Origin: Bacteroidetes bacterium GWF2_35_48
GTDB taxonomy: Bacteria > Bacteroidota > Bacteroidia > Bacteroidales > GWF2-35-48
DNA length: 64,000 bases
Direction: 5' to 3'
Assembly (NCBI GenBank): GCA_001769125.1
Contig: MEOG01000088.1
Coordinates: forward strand, 1-64,000
Made by a program: the position numbers and the translations under genes. Of the stretch, positions 27,377 through 35,893 are shown piece after piece. The first letter of the stretch is position 1, and every line of letters begins with the position of its first letter. The notes under the pieces were generated by a model. The model did no database searches and was not told the origin of the DNA. It saw only the letters and a program-made list of their open reading frames with translations.

Positions 27377-28407
27377 AAGAAATACTAAAAATAAATCAGC
27401 AGTTAAAAAGGTTGGAGATAACGGATTTTGAAATTTCCAATGAGATTGTTTTTACATATTTCAGGGGTTTGCCAACTTCTGTAAGAGAAGAAAAATTTCT
27501 GAAAGCTATTTACATTGGTGTACTTGCTCTAATGGAGGATCGCATTTCTGCTTTTCTTTCCAAAACACAGAACGAGTTAGGCACAGAACTCGAAAGTCTG
27601 AAAATGATTTTTGAAATGAAAAAAGAACTGTTTTATAAAACCACAGTTAAAGGAATATTGGCAGAAGATGAAATCGCCGAATTTCTTAATGATTATTTTT
27701 CTGAAAAACGATTAAATGACAAGGCTCTTCTTACTGGAAATACTGCTGGCGAAATCAAAAAAAATAAAACTGGTGATATTGTTTGCGAGGTTAATGGTAC
27801 ATCGGAATTAAAAATTGTTATTGAGTGCAAATTTGATAAAAGCATAAAACTTGGCGACATTTCTTCTAAAGATGTTTTTACTAAGAAATTTGATACTGCA
27901 TGGAGTCAACTAATAGAGGCACAAGCAAACCGAAATGCTAAAGTCGGAATTATAGTTTTTGACCGCTCACTTGTGGACGGAAGCATTATAAAGGCGTTTG
28001 ATAATGTTGGGTTCATCCCTGACATTGGTTTTATTGTAATCATTGATTCACAAAAAGGTGATTATTCAAACCTTGCTATAGCATACATGCTGGCTCGTGA
28101 CATTGCTGTTAATGCAAAAGTTCCTGATGTAGATTTTGATTTTCTTTCAATCCTTTTAAACAGGATTATAAAAGACATAAATGAAATTCTTTCAATAAAA
28201 ACACTTGTAGTATCTAATATTGAAACCAACAAGCAAATACTTAAACAGCTTGATAAATCTATGCTTTTGATGGAGTTTAATCAGGAATATTTGAAGAAAT
28301 ATTTAAACGAAGGCAAAATATCAAAAAATGATTTGTTGAGTTTTTATTCTGCGGAAGAAGTCAAAGAAAAATTTAAACCATTGGAGAAAGATATTTCCAA
28401 TTTATAG
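27373..28407 (+). CDS. PD-(D/E)XK nuclease-like protein, unknown family
   Basis: 344 aa. An N-terminal helical region (about 1-90), then a region resembling a PD-(D/E)XK core: GDIVCEVNGTSELKIVIECKFDKS (about 134-157, D-x(n)-E-C-K) followed by a strand-helix pattern KVGIIVFDRSLVDG and IGFIVIIDS. A helical, coiled-coil-like C-terminus (about 250-344) follows. I do not recognise a named family. The 4-bp overlap with the KTSC gene and proximity to SIR2-HerA suggest an additional defence effector. The nuclease call is a motif reading only. Confidence 0.5.
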   Translation: MKEILKINQQLKRLEITDFEISNEIVFTYFRGLPTSVREEKFLKAIYIGVLALMEDRISAFLSKTQNELGTELESLKMIFEMKKELFYKTTVKGILAEDEIAEFLNDYFSEKRLNDKALLTGNTAGEIKKNKTGDIVCEVNGTSELKIVIECKFDKSIKLGDISSKDVFTKKFDTAWSQLIEAQANRNAKVGIIVFDRSLVDGSIIKAFDNVGFIPDIGFIVIIDSQKGDYSNLAIAYMLARDIAVNAKVPDVDFDFLSILLNRIIKDINEILSIKTLVVSNIETNKQILKQLDKSMLLMEFNQEYLKKYLNEGKISKNDLLSFYSAEEVKEKFKPLEKDISNL

Positions 28408-28423
28408 TAATAGTTGAATAGAT

Positions 28424-29743
28424 ATGTTTACATGCAAGGACATATATAAAATTATTAATTCACCTGAAAAGGAGAATCTTACTATCGAACTCAAATCCTT
28501 TAGGAAATTATTTGATGATGACCATAAGGATGGTAGTGTGAAACGTAAAGAAATTGCATACACAATTGTTGCATTAGCAAATCGCTTCGGAGGTAAATTA
28601 ATTTTTGGCATAAATGATGACGGTTCTTTTGATGGGAAAAATAAGATTGATATTGATAAAGCAAAGGAATCAATTAATCAAATCTGTACTGGAAATATTA
28701 GTCCGATAGTTGAATACCAATCGCAGTTTTTAGAATGCCCAGAGGGAGACCTATTAATTATTCATATCCCAAAAAGGAAAGGAATTCCATTTGCATATAT
28801 CAATTCAAAAAACAGCATAGGTGAAATCACGAACAGAGTTTATTACATAAAAACTTATCATGGCAAACAATTGGTTAGTGACTCTCAATTAGCTTGGCTG
28901 TTTAATAATACTGATGATCCAAAATTTGATTATAAATTCCGGATTGCTATTGAATTTAATAAAAATTTAGAGTTACTTAATTTTATTTCTGATCAGTGTT
29001 CAAGGGAAGTTTGCTGGTTTATGCCATATATTTTGAAAAGGGATAATACTCGTTTAAAAACAGATTCTACATACTTTTCCGTATTTTTCATACAGCTTTT
29101 TCCGTATTTTGTTTTAAAATCATTTTCCGTCTTTTTTTCTCATTCATGGTATATACACATTTCTAAAGGCTTTGACCGAATGTCTTCGGGTCCGATTATT
29201 TCAAATTTTATCTCAAACCCTTGCCCTGTTAGAATTGAAAACATTCCTGTTACTGGGGTTAGTGTTTTAAATGATTATTTTGGAGATTTCAAACAAATAT
29301 TAACTGAACAATTTCAAAATGATTTTCATCTACCACCCGAATCATCAATAAATATTTTTTACGAGGAAGAAAATAAAATATCGGGATTATTAATAAAAAA
29401 TCCTAAGTTTTCAATTAAGATACGATTTGCGTTACAATCTGCTGGTTCTGGTATGCATCAAAGTAATCCGTATTTTAAACTTCTTGTATCTCGCGATGCT
29501 TTTAAAGGTCATGAAATATCTATGCACAATTATTATCACCTTGATGCAGTTGGATTTTTAGAGGCATCCTTTGATTATCCTGAATATGACATGGATGAAT
29601 TTGATAAGTATTATCATTATTATCAAACTATAAAAGTATTACTGGATGACAATTGGAATTATGAGTTATCATTAAATAATTTTCCGTCAAAAGACACCCT
29701 GATTATTAATGATAAACTGGATCAGCTTTTAAATCGCACTTAA
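28424..29743 (+). CDS. AlbA_2 / Schlafen-type protein with unknown C-terminus
   Basis: 439 aa. Residues about 18-150 form an AlbA_2 (Schlafen AlbA) domain: ENLTIELKSFRKLFDDDHKD...KEIAYTIVALANRFGGKLIFGINDDGSFDGK and LLIIHIPKRKGIPFAYI. This domain binds nucleic acid or nucleotides. The remainder (about 160-439) is beta-rich and not recognised; it contains no HATPase_c_4 domain, the usual partner. The gene starts 16 bp after the nuclease-like gene. A role in defence is inferred from position. Confidence 0.65.
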   Translation: MFTCKDIYKIINSPEKENLTIELKSFRKLFDDDHKDGSVKRKEIAYTIVALANRFGGKLIFGINDDGSFDGKNKIDIDKAKESINQICTGNISPIVEYQSQFLECPEGDLLIIHIPKRKGIPFAYINSKNSIGEITNRVYYIKTYHGKQLVSDSQLAWLFNNTDDPKFDYKFRIAIEFNKNLELLNFISDQCSREVCWFMPYILKRDNTRLKTDSTYFSVFFIQLFPYFVLKSFSVFFSHSWYIHISKGFDRMSSGPIISNFISNPCPVRIENIPVTGVSVLNDYFGDFKQILTEQFQNDFHLPPESSINIFYEEENKISGLLIKNPKFSIKIRFALQSAGSGMHQSNPYFKLLVSRDAFKGHEISMHNYYHLDAVGFLEASFDYPEYDMDEFDKYYHYYQTIKVLLDDNWNYELSLNNFPSKDTLIINDKLDQLLNRT

Positions 29744-29793
29744 AATTATTATTTTTTAATATTTATAAATGACAACCTTTTTTTTCAAATAAT

Positions 29794-31290
29794 ATGGCAC
29801 AAGGAAAACGAAAATTACCACGGGATTACATGAAATTGGCTATTGAAGTCATGCAAAAATCCAAGATGGAAAAAAGAGTAGATAAATCCAGTCCCTATGT
29901 CGGGGCTGTTCTTGTTTTTCCTGATGGTACAACCGATACAGCCTGCCGTGGCGAATTTCGTGATGGCGATCATGCTGAATATACGCTATTGGATAAAAAG
30001 AACCGTGCAAAGGATTTATCAGGCTGCTGGCTCTTCGCTACACTTGAGCCTTGCGCCCCCGGTTCCCGGAATGCCCCTAAAATTCCCTGTTCAGAACGTA
30101 TTGTCAATGCCCGTATTTCAGAGGTATGGTTCGGCATCGAAGATCCCGACCCCAAAGTAGATCACGGTGGTATTAATCATTTAATTGAAAAAGGTATAAA
30201 GGTGCATCAGTTCGACGGCGATTTGCACAAAATCATTGAAGATGTAAACAAGGAATTTCTGAAAGGTGCATACAAACGAAAAAAGGAAGCGATAGAAACC
30301 AAACTTAAACCAACGGATAAACTAAATGAACAGGCTGCTAATACTGATTTTTCAGACCTTTCAAAAACCGCCTTACAGAAATTTCTTGACGAATCAGGCA
30401 GTAAACTAAAGGTTGGCTCTGAGGCTCTGACCAAAGAACTCCTGCAAATGGAATTGGTGGAGAAAGATAAAAAATCCGGTACTATTATTCCTACAGGTAA
30501 TGCCATTCTGCTATTTGGAGAAAAGCCCCGCCTTAAATTTCCTCAGTCTTCAGTAAAAGCAAAAGTTGCCTATGGCGATGGAAAAACTGATGTTCAGAGT
30601 TTCGATGATGCCCTGGTATTAATCCCCGATTTGGTAGAAGCATGGGTAAAAAAGGTCATTCCCGAAAGTTTCGACCGTTCCAAATTTCAACGTAACAAAG
30701 TACCCGCTTTCCCCACAGAAGTAATTGACGAGGCCATTATAAACGCCATTATTCACAGGGATTACAGCATTGATGGTGCAAAAGTTCAATTGGAAATAAC
30801 ACCTGATAAAATTGTGGTAAAAAGTCCCGGCAAGCCGGTTCCCCCGATCAAACTTGAAGATTTGCAGGGTTTCACAGCAACATCTATCAGCCGGAACAAA
30901 TCGCTGGCATTGGTATTTAATCTTATGCGATACATGGAAGAAACAGAGGTAGGGATGGAAACATACAGGGAAATGAGAGATAAATACAAGCTGCCATTGC
31001 CTGTTATTACGTATGTAGAACCTAATCTTATTGTTACTTTTCCTCGTACTCCTGATGCAGTTCGTAGTTTAGATGATACTGATGTTCTTTCACAGCTTAA
31101 TGATGAAGAACTGGCAGGATATGATTTTGTAAAGACTCGTAAAGCAGTTACTAAAAGGGAATATGCTGAACATTTTAATTATCCTGAAAAGAAAGCTCAA
31201 AGACATTTAAGTGAATTAAAAAAGCATGGCCTTATAACAACAGAAGGTAAAGGACCTTCTACAACATATATTTATAATCCTAATGTATAG
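29794..31290 (+). CDS. Deaminase - GHKL ATPase - winged helix fusion
   Basis: 498 aa. Residues 1-150 are a cytidine/RibD-type deaminase domain with H60-A-E62 and the zinc ligands P86-C87...C99 (PCAPGSRNAPKIPC, a longer spacing than the usual PCxxC). Residues about 185-430 resemble the RecG-like ATP-binding (HATPase_c_4) module: PTEVIDEAIINAIIHRDYSIDGAKVQLEITPDKIVVKSPGKPVPP. A winged helix ends the protein (KREYAEHFNYPEKKAQRHLSELKKHGLI). In ordinary relatives an AlbA_2 domain occupies the first position; here a deaminase replaces it. Possible roles are nucleotide or nucleic-acid deamination in phage defence. Confidence 0.7.
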   Translation: MAQGKRKLPRDYMKLAIEVMQKSKMEKRVDKSSPYVGAVLVFPDGTTDTACRGEFRDGDHAEYTLLDKKNRAKDLSGCWLFATLEPCAPGSRNAPKIPCSERIVNARISEVWFGIEDPDPKVDHGGINHLIEKGIKVHQFDGDLHKIIEDVNKEFLKGAYKRKKEAIETKLKPTDKLNEQAANTDFSDLSKTALQKFLDESGSKLKVGSEALTKELLQMELVEKDKKSGTIIPTGNAILLFGEKPRLKFPQSSVKAKVAYGDGKTDVQSFDDALVLIPDLVEAWVKKVIPESFDRSKFQRNKVPAFPTEVIDEAIINAIIHRDYSIDGAKVQLEITPDKIVVKSPGKPVPPIKLEDLQGFTATSISRNKSLALVFNLMRYMEETEVGMETYREMRDKYKLPLPVITYVEPNLIVTFPRTPDAVRSLDDTDVLSQLNDEELAGYDFVKTRKAVTKREYAEHFNYPEKKAQRHLSELKKHGLITTEGKGPSTTYIYNPNV

Positions 31291-31292
31291 CA

Positions 31293-31693
31293 ATCTGGAC
31301 ATAAATCTGGACATGATGTCCAAATTATTCATAATACTACTAATTGTGGTACTGAATCTGGACATTAATCTGTACATAGTGTCCAGATTATTGAATAGAA
31401 TGAAGATGATACCAAAAAACATGATGCTTCGCGTGGTCAATCACTTATCCATAGTGTCAAAGCTAAAGATGAAAAAAGGGGTCTTTAAGCATTACTTTGA
31501 CACAAACATTGACATAGTGTCAAAGCTCATGCTAATGAATAAAATCATGGTAAAACTGTCAATGCAATTGATGTTATTACTATACAAGATGCTCCGCATG
31601 GTCAAACGCATGGTCATAGTGTCTATGCAGGAGGTAATAAACAAGGTTCTAAAGGCGAACCTCGACATAAACCTCGACATAGTGTCGAAGTTG
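31293..31693. repeat. Degenerate hairpin repeats with covarying stems
   Basis: Five or six copies of a 30-40-bp unit, 60-90 bp apart (about 31293, 31354, 31438, 31497, 31590, 31657). Each carries an arm, a short loop catag/catga and the complementary arm: tggacat..atgtcca, ctggaca..tgtccag, ttgaca..tgtcaa and tcgaca..tgtcga. The stem bases change together between copies. Frames on both strands stay partly open but look like translations of the repeat. The third frame (SGHKSGHDVQ...) could be the decayed repeat tail of the upstream protein. No gene is called up to 31795. Confidence 0.65.
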
Positions 31694-31795
31694 AAGAAAG
31701 AATATCTGTTGATACCCATAAAGGTATTAAAACAGAATATAGTACAAACCAATACCAGAAAGGCTCTTATTGTAAATCTTTAGAATCCTATAACA

Positions 31796-33838
31796 ATGGC
31801 AACACCCAATCTTGTTTTAAACATCCTCACTTTTGATCACCCTTTTGAGAAAAAGTGTTTTGCAGTTTACGATACTGATGCCCCCGGCCTTTGCCGCTTC
31901 CACAGGAAGAAACTCCCGGAATCAGTAAACAATTTATTTCCCCTGAATGAAAGCGAGGACAACATTTTTCTGTATCTCGATCTGAATAAAGAAACTACTT
32001 CAGGGAGCTTTGTTACAGTTAATTTTAAAGAGTACCCTTCTTTTGCCAAGCACTACTATTCATGGCTCATTCAGAAACATTTTAAAGGCATTGCAACCGT
32101 AACGCACTCCAACTTTGTTAAGGATATTGACCTTTGGTTCTCCGAAAAGTCGCTTTCAAATAACTTCATTTCAGCTTACAAGGTATTTTCTGTCCGTGTA
32201 CAGATAGCCCGAAGTTCAGAAAACCCCGAACTGGTAATTTCTTACGCCGGTATTAAGGTTGCCCATAAAAAAAGTGTCATGGCTCTCGATGTGGATACAA
32301 AAAAATATTCATGGGTTATTTACAAAAATGAACTTTATCGTCACAAATACCTGCCCGAAACGGCAAAGTCCGACTGGGGTAATGTTTTTCCGGTATTGAG
32401 CAACGAACTGAAAACCGAACTTGATGTAGTTATTAAACGTCCACGCACGGCAAATAAATACAAACCTTACTATGAACAGTTAAAATCGTTTGTAACAAAC
32501 TACCTCAATGTTCCCGAGTTTAAAAAAATCATCCCTGTAACGAACCCCGATTTTCTGAAAGTTGAAGAAAACGAAATAAACAATACTTCGCCGGGCAGTA
32601 ACCTTCTGCAGTTTGGAAAAAACCAAACAAGCAGAGTTCCCTTCGATGGCCTTGTAACAAATGGCCCCTTTGGTCATTGTCCGCACGAGCATATTAACAT
32701 TTTCTTCATCAGCCATCCCAAATTCAAAGAAGAAGCAAACGCACTTTATACGCACCTTTCAAAAGGCATGGGAAAAGTTCCTTCTTTAAGAAATCTTGTG
32801 AACCGGCCTTTAAATATAAGTAAGGACACTTCGATTTCTTTCAATAATCTCCTGAACCCGGTTCCTGAAATAATGCAGGTTATTGAATCACGTACATACG
32901 ACAAAAACACGCACTACCTTGCAATCTACGTCAGCCCTTATGATAAAGACGAGAAAGACCCGGCATTGCGTCAGATTTATTATAAACTCAAACAGAATCT
33001 CCTTAAATACCGCATTTCCTCACAGGTAATCAATGCAAAGAAAATTACCGACCAGTACTTTAACCTTTATTATGTAAACATTTGTATTGCCATCCTCGCA
33101 AAGCTCGGTGGCGTTCCCTGGCGTTTGGATAGGGAAGATCACAACGAACTGGTTATTGGAGTAGGTGCTTTTAAATCTAAAATATCAGGAGTACGTTACA
33201 TTGGCGGTGCTTTCTGCTTCTCAAACGATGGCCGTTTTCATAATTTCGAGTGCTTTTCAGAAGCTGCATCCCACATGCTGGTGGGGCCAATCTCAAAAGC
33301 AATAAACAGTTTCAGGGCTCAATTCAAAGATGTAAAACGCTTGGTGATTCATTATTACAAACGCATGAGTGAAGAAGACCTGAAACCAATTACAAAACTT
33401 TTATACAATCTTGGTCTTGATATTACTGTAATTGTAATATCCATCAACAAAACAGAAAGCAGCGACTATGTTATTTTCGACACCAATTGTCCGGCTATCA
33501 TACCCATCAGCGGAACCTTCATTGGTATTGGAAACGATCAATACCTGTTATGCAATAATACAAGGTATTCCGATACGCTGCCAAAAGACAGCGACGGTTT
33601 CCCGTTCCCGATAAAACTTACAATCAAATCAGCTCAGAAGGATGAAACTGTAACCGAAGCCGACAAAAAAGAACTCATTGATCAGGTATACCAGTTCAGC
33701 CGTATGTATTGGAAATCCGTCCGTCAGCAAAACCTTCCGGTAACCATCAAATACCCCGAAATGGTCGCTGCCTTTGTTCCATTCTTCCCCAATCAAACAA
33801 TACCGGATTACGGAAAAGATAATTTATGGTTTTTGTAA
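31796..33838 (+). CDS. Long prokaryotic Argonaute, catalytically dead
   Basis: 680 aa. N-terminal half (about 1-360) is unassigned N/PAZ-like. MID domain at about 370-445 has the 5'-guide pocket pattern YYKLKQNLLKYRISSQVI then NICIAILAKLGGVPWRL. PIWI domain at about 450-680. The first catalytic Asp (VIGxDV in active proteins) reads VIGVGAF near 455, and the RDG-type Asp reads LVIHYYKRM near 515, so the DEDX tetrad is lost. Guide binding should persist, cleavage should not. Inactive long Argonautes act by recruiting effectors. The nearest upstream gene is the deaminase-GHKL fusion, across the hairpin repeats; no effector is directly fused. Confidence 0.8.
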   Translation: MATPNLVLNILTFDHPFEKKCFAVYDTDAPGLCRFHRKKLPESVNNLFPLNESEDNIFLYLDLNKETTSGSFVTVNFKEYPSFAKHYYSWLIQKHFKGIATVTHSNFVKDIDLWFSEKSLSNNFISAYKVFSVRVQIARSSENPELVISYAGIKVAHKKSVMALDVDTKKYSWVIYKNELYRHKYLPETAKSDWGNVFPVLSNELKTELDVVIKRPRTANKYKPYYEQLKSFVTNYLNVPEFKKIIPVTNPDFLKVEENEINNTSPGSNLLQFGKNQTSRVPFDGLVTNGPFGHCPHEHINIFFISHPKFKEEANALYTHLSKGMGKVPSLRNLVNRPLNISKDTSISFNNLLNPVPEIMQVIESRTYDKNTHYLAIYVSPYDKDEKDPALRQIYYKLKQNLLKYRISSQVINAKKITDQYFNLYYVNICIAILAKLGGVPWRLDREDHNELVIGVGAFKSKISGVRYIGGAFCFSNDGRFHNFECFSEAASHMLVGPISKAINSFRAQFKDVKRLVIHYYKRMSEEDLKPITKLLYNLGLDITVIVISINKTESSDYVIFDTNCPAIIPISGTFIGIGNDQYLLCNNTRYSDTLPKDSDGFPFPIKLTIKSAQKDETVTEADKKELIDQVYQFSRMYWKSVRQQNLPVTIKYPEMVAAFVPFFPNQTIPDYGKDNLWFL

Positions 33839-33914
33839 GTTCGTAGTATCTCCATATTTAATGCCTTATATTGCCCTTTGCTATTGGCGGTTTCAATATT
33901 TTTTTTTAAAATGT

Positions 33915-33951
33915 TTTGCTGTATGGAATATAGTTTATATCTTTGTAAACT
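33915..33951 (+). promoter_or_regulatory. ArsR-cluster promoter with overlapping operator dyad
   Basis: TTTG (33915-33918), exactly 19 bp, then TATCTTTG (33938-33945): a full match to the phylum consensus. The inverted repeat agttta-N8-taaact (33932-33951) covers the -7 box and is a natural operator for the ArsR repressor encoded 24 bp downstream. A further half site (ataaact) follows near 33961. Confidence 0.75.
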
Positions 33952-33975
33952 ATTAAACAGATAAACTGCTGAACA

Positions 33976-34299
33976 ATGAAGGATAAAACACTGTATTCGT
34001 TACATGCCAATATATGTAAGGCACTGGCTAACCCTATCAGAATAGAAATCATTGATGTTTTAAATAACAGAGAATTGACTTTCGGTGAATTACAGACAGA
34101 AACAGGGGTGTTAAAATCAAATTTATCTCAGCACCTTTCCCTGATGGTTGCAAGTGGCATACTGGTTCAACGCAAAGAAGGTTCTAATGTGTTTTTTCAA
34201 TTAGCTACTGAGAAGATTGCAACAGCATGTCAGATTATGCGTGAGGTTCTCATTGAAAATATTAAGAAGCAAAGTCAGTTGGTCAAAAAATTTGAATAA
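33976..34299 (+). CDS. ArsR-family winged-helix repressor
   Basis: 107 aa. HTH_5 domain: ANICKALANPIRIEIIDVLNNRELTFGELQTETGVLKSNLSQHLSLMVASGILVQRKEGSNVFFQL, with the recognition helix at KSNLSQHLSLM. Cys occurs at two places (ICKALANP and TACQIM), which might sense a thiol, sulfide or metal, although the classic CxC metal site is absent. It is the first gene of the 33.98-38.77 kb cluster and probably represses it through the dyad at 33932. Confidence 0.85.
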   Translation: MKDKTLYSLHANICKALANPIRIEIIDVLNNRELTFGELQTETGVLKSNLSQHLSLMVASGILVQRKEGSNVFFQLATEKIATACQIMREVLIENIKKQSQLVKKFE

Positions 34300-34331
34300 A
34301 TTCTATTAGTTGAAATCAAAATTGTAAAGCC

Positions 34332-34751
34332 ATGAAAAAAATCGTTGTAGTATTATTTTTACTTGGAAGTCTTTTTATAAACGCTTCCTTTGCTCAATTT
34401 GATGGTCAAAAATCTGCTATAAAAAAACCAACATCTATTGGAATGGTTATATCCACCAATGATGTAGAAACAATGTGGAATGTTTTACGCCTTGCTAATT
34501 TCGCAAAAGAAGAAGGCGATACAGTTTCAATTTTTCTGCTTGGTAAAGGTGTAGAGCTTGATTTATTAGTAAAGCAGAATAAAGATTTGCAAGAACAGTC
34601 CGATGCATTTCTCGAAAAAGGAGGCACTATACTTGGCTGCGGAACCTGTTTGAGCAGCAGAAAAAACGATGCACCACAGGTATGCAAATTCTCATCTATG
34701 AGCGATTTGTATAACCTTGTTAGAAAAAATGCTATTGTTTTAACTTTCTAA
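34332..34751 (+). CDS. Exported DsrE-like protein
   Basis: 139 aa. A signal peptide (MKKIVVVLFLLGSLFINASFAQ) precedes a DsrE/DsrF-like fold: IGMVISTNDVETMWNVLRLANFAKEEGDTVSIFLLGKGVELD, with two Cys in GGTILGCGTCLSSR. Family members carry or transfer sulfane sulfur through a conserved Cys. Its periplasmic location is unusual compared with the cytoplasmic copy at 35894. Confidence 0.75.
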   Translation: MKKIVVVLFLLGSLFINASFAQFDGQKSAIKKPTSIGMVISTNDVETMWNVLRLANFAKEEGDTVSIFLLGKGVELDLLVKQNKDLQEQSDAFLEKGGTILGCGTCLSSRKNDAPQVCKFSSMSDLYNLVRKNAIVLTF

Positions 34752-34793
34752 TTCAAAGTAAACTTTACACATTGTAATTGCTTCTTTTCTTTT

Positions 34794-35426
34794 ATGTCTG
34801 TTAATTTCAAAATATTTGATGCCATCGCAACCGATTATGATAATTGGTTTGAGCAAAATGATAATATTTTTCGCTCTGAAATACGGGCATTAAAACTTTC
34901 TATTTCTCCACATAAAAAGGGCATCGAAATAGGCACCGGCACAGGACGTTTTGCAAAAGCATTAAAAATTCCTGTTGGTGTTGAACCTTCCGAAAACATG
35001 GCAAGTATTGCAATGAGTAGAGGTATTAATGTTGTAAATGCCTGTGCTGAAAATTTACCCTTTCACAATAATTCTTTCGATTTCGTTTTATTCGTAACAA
35101 CAGTTTGTTTTCTCAATGGTATTGAAAAAGCATTCTCCGAAACGAACAGAATTTTGAACACAAACGGGGCTGTAGTTATTGGATTCATTGATAAGAATAG
35201 CCCTTTGGCTAAAGTATACAAAAACAGTAAAAACAAAATTTATCAGAAATCGCATTTTTATTCTGCTGAAGAATTAACAGGCATTCTTTCAAAATCAGGC
35301 TTTAACAATTTTACTTTTCTCAATACATTAAACGATACTTACAAAAACGAAGAGATTGCAACGCCTATGGTAGGGCAGGGTTGCGGTAAAGGAAATTTCA
35401 TAGTACTAAAAGCAATAAAAAAATAA
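34794..35426 (+). CDS. SAM-dependent methyltransferase of the ArsR cluster
   Basis: 210 aa, class I Rossmann fold with motif I GIEIGTGTGRFAKAL, strand-2 VEPSENM and motif IV SFDFVLFVTTVCFL. The C-terminal motif GQGCGKGNFIVLKA is recurrent in homologues next to DsrE-like genes. It could methylate a thiol, sulfide or metalloid; the short sequence lacks the three Cys of ArsM arsenite methyltransferases, so ArsM is unlikely. Confidence 0.75.
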   Translation: MSVNFKIFDAIATDYDNWFEQNDNIFRSEIRALKLSISPHKKGIEIGTGTGRFAKALKIPVGVEPSENMASIAMSRGINVVNACAENLPFHNNSFDFVLFVTTVCFLNGIEKAFSETNRILNTNGAVVIGFIDKNSPLAKVYKNSKNKIYQKSHFYSAEELTGILSKSGFNNFTFLNTLNDTYKNEEIATPMVGQGCGKGNFIVLKAIKK

Positions 35427-35429
35427 ATT

Positions 35430-35870
35430 ATGGAACAACAGGAAATGCAGGGGATGATGTCCTCAGAAAAAATGATTGAAATGTTTACTTTGAAAATAAT
35501 AAGTAATCTGCCAATCGAATCCATTACAAAAAAAGTGACAGACGCTTGTGTCGAATACAAGTTTTCACTGCTTCAAACGTACATTTATCAGGAAATTCTT
35601 GAAAGCAAAGGATTCCCGATAGATCGCAAAGTATATATTTATGAAATCTGTCAGGCAAAAACGGCCTCACTGATGTTAACTTCTAATCCCGAATTTTCAT
35701 TATTCATGCCGTGCAAATTAGCCATTTATGAGCATGAAGGTAAAACAGTCATTTCAACCATGAATATGGGTATTATGCTTGATGCTGTGAGTTCAAATAA
35801 AGAGCTTTACGCTTCAGCAGTTTCTTTGTTCAATACATTGCAAACCTTAATGAATGCATTAGCCGTTTGA
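35430..35870 (+). CDS. DUF302-family protein
   Basis: 146 aa without signal peptide. The region VTDACVEYKFSLLQTYIYQEILESKGFPIDRKVYIYEICQAKTASLMLTSNPEFSLFMPCKLAIYEHEGKTVISTMN has the DUF302 pattern, ending in the MPCKxxIYE motif. DUF302 proteins often sit near sulfur, heavy-metal or redox genes; their biochemical role is unknown. It begins 3 bp after the methyltransferase gene. Confidence 0.75.
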   Translation: MEQQEMQGMMSSEKMIEMFTLKIISNLPIESITKKVTDACVEYKFSLLQTYIYQEILESKGFPIDRKVYIYEICQAKTASLMLTSNPEFSLFMPCKLAIYEHEGKTVISTMNMGIMLDAVSSNKELYASAVSLFNTLQTLMNALAV

Positions 35871-35893
35871 TAATCATTTTAAATAAAATCATT

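Noticed and set aside
31293-31693. CRISPR array
   Set aside because: Units are degenerate, spacing varies from about 60 to 90 bp, arms covary and no cas genes are present.
31283-31783. 166-codon frame and opposite-strand frames in the hairpin array
   Set aside because: Their sequence is a translation of the palindromic repeat (NLDINLDIVSKL units), with no ribosome site and several equally open frames.
24169-33838. Classic short-Argonaute SIR2-APAZ system
   Set aside because: The SIR2 gene overlaps a HerA ATPase, has no APAZ-like region seen, and the Argonaute is long and 6 kb away.
34794-35426. ArsM arsenite methyltransferase
   Set aside because: The ArsR neighbour suggests it, but the conserved Cys triad and length of ArsM are missing.
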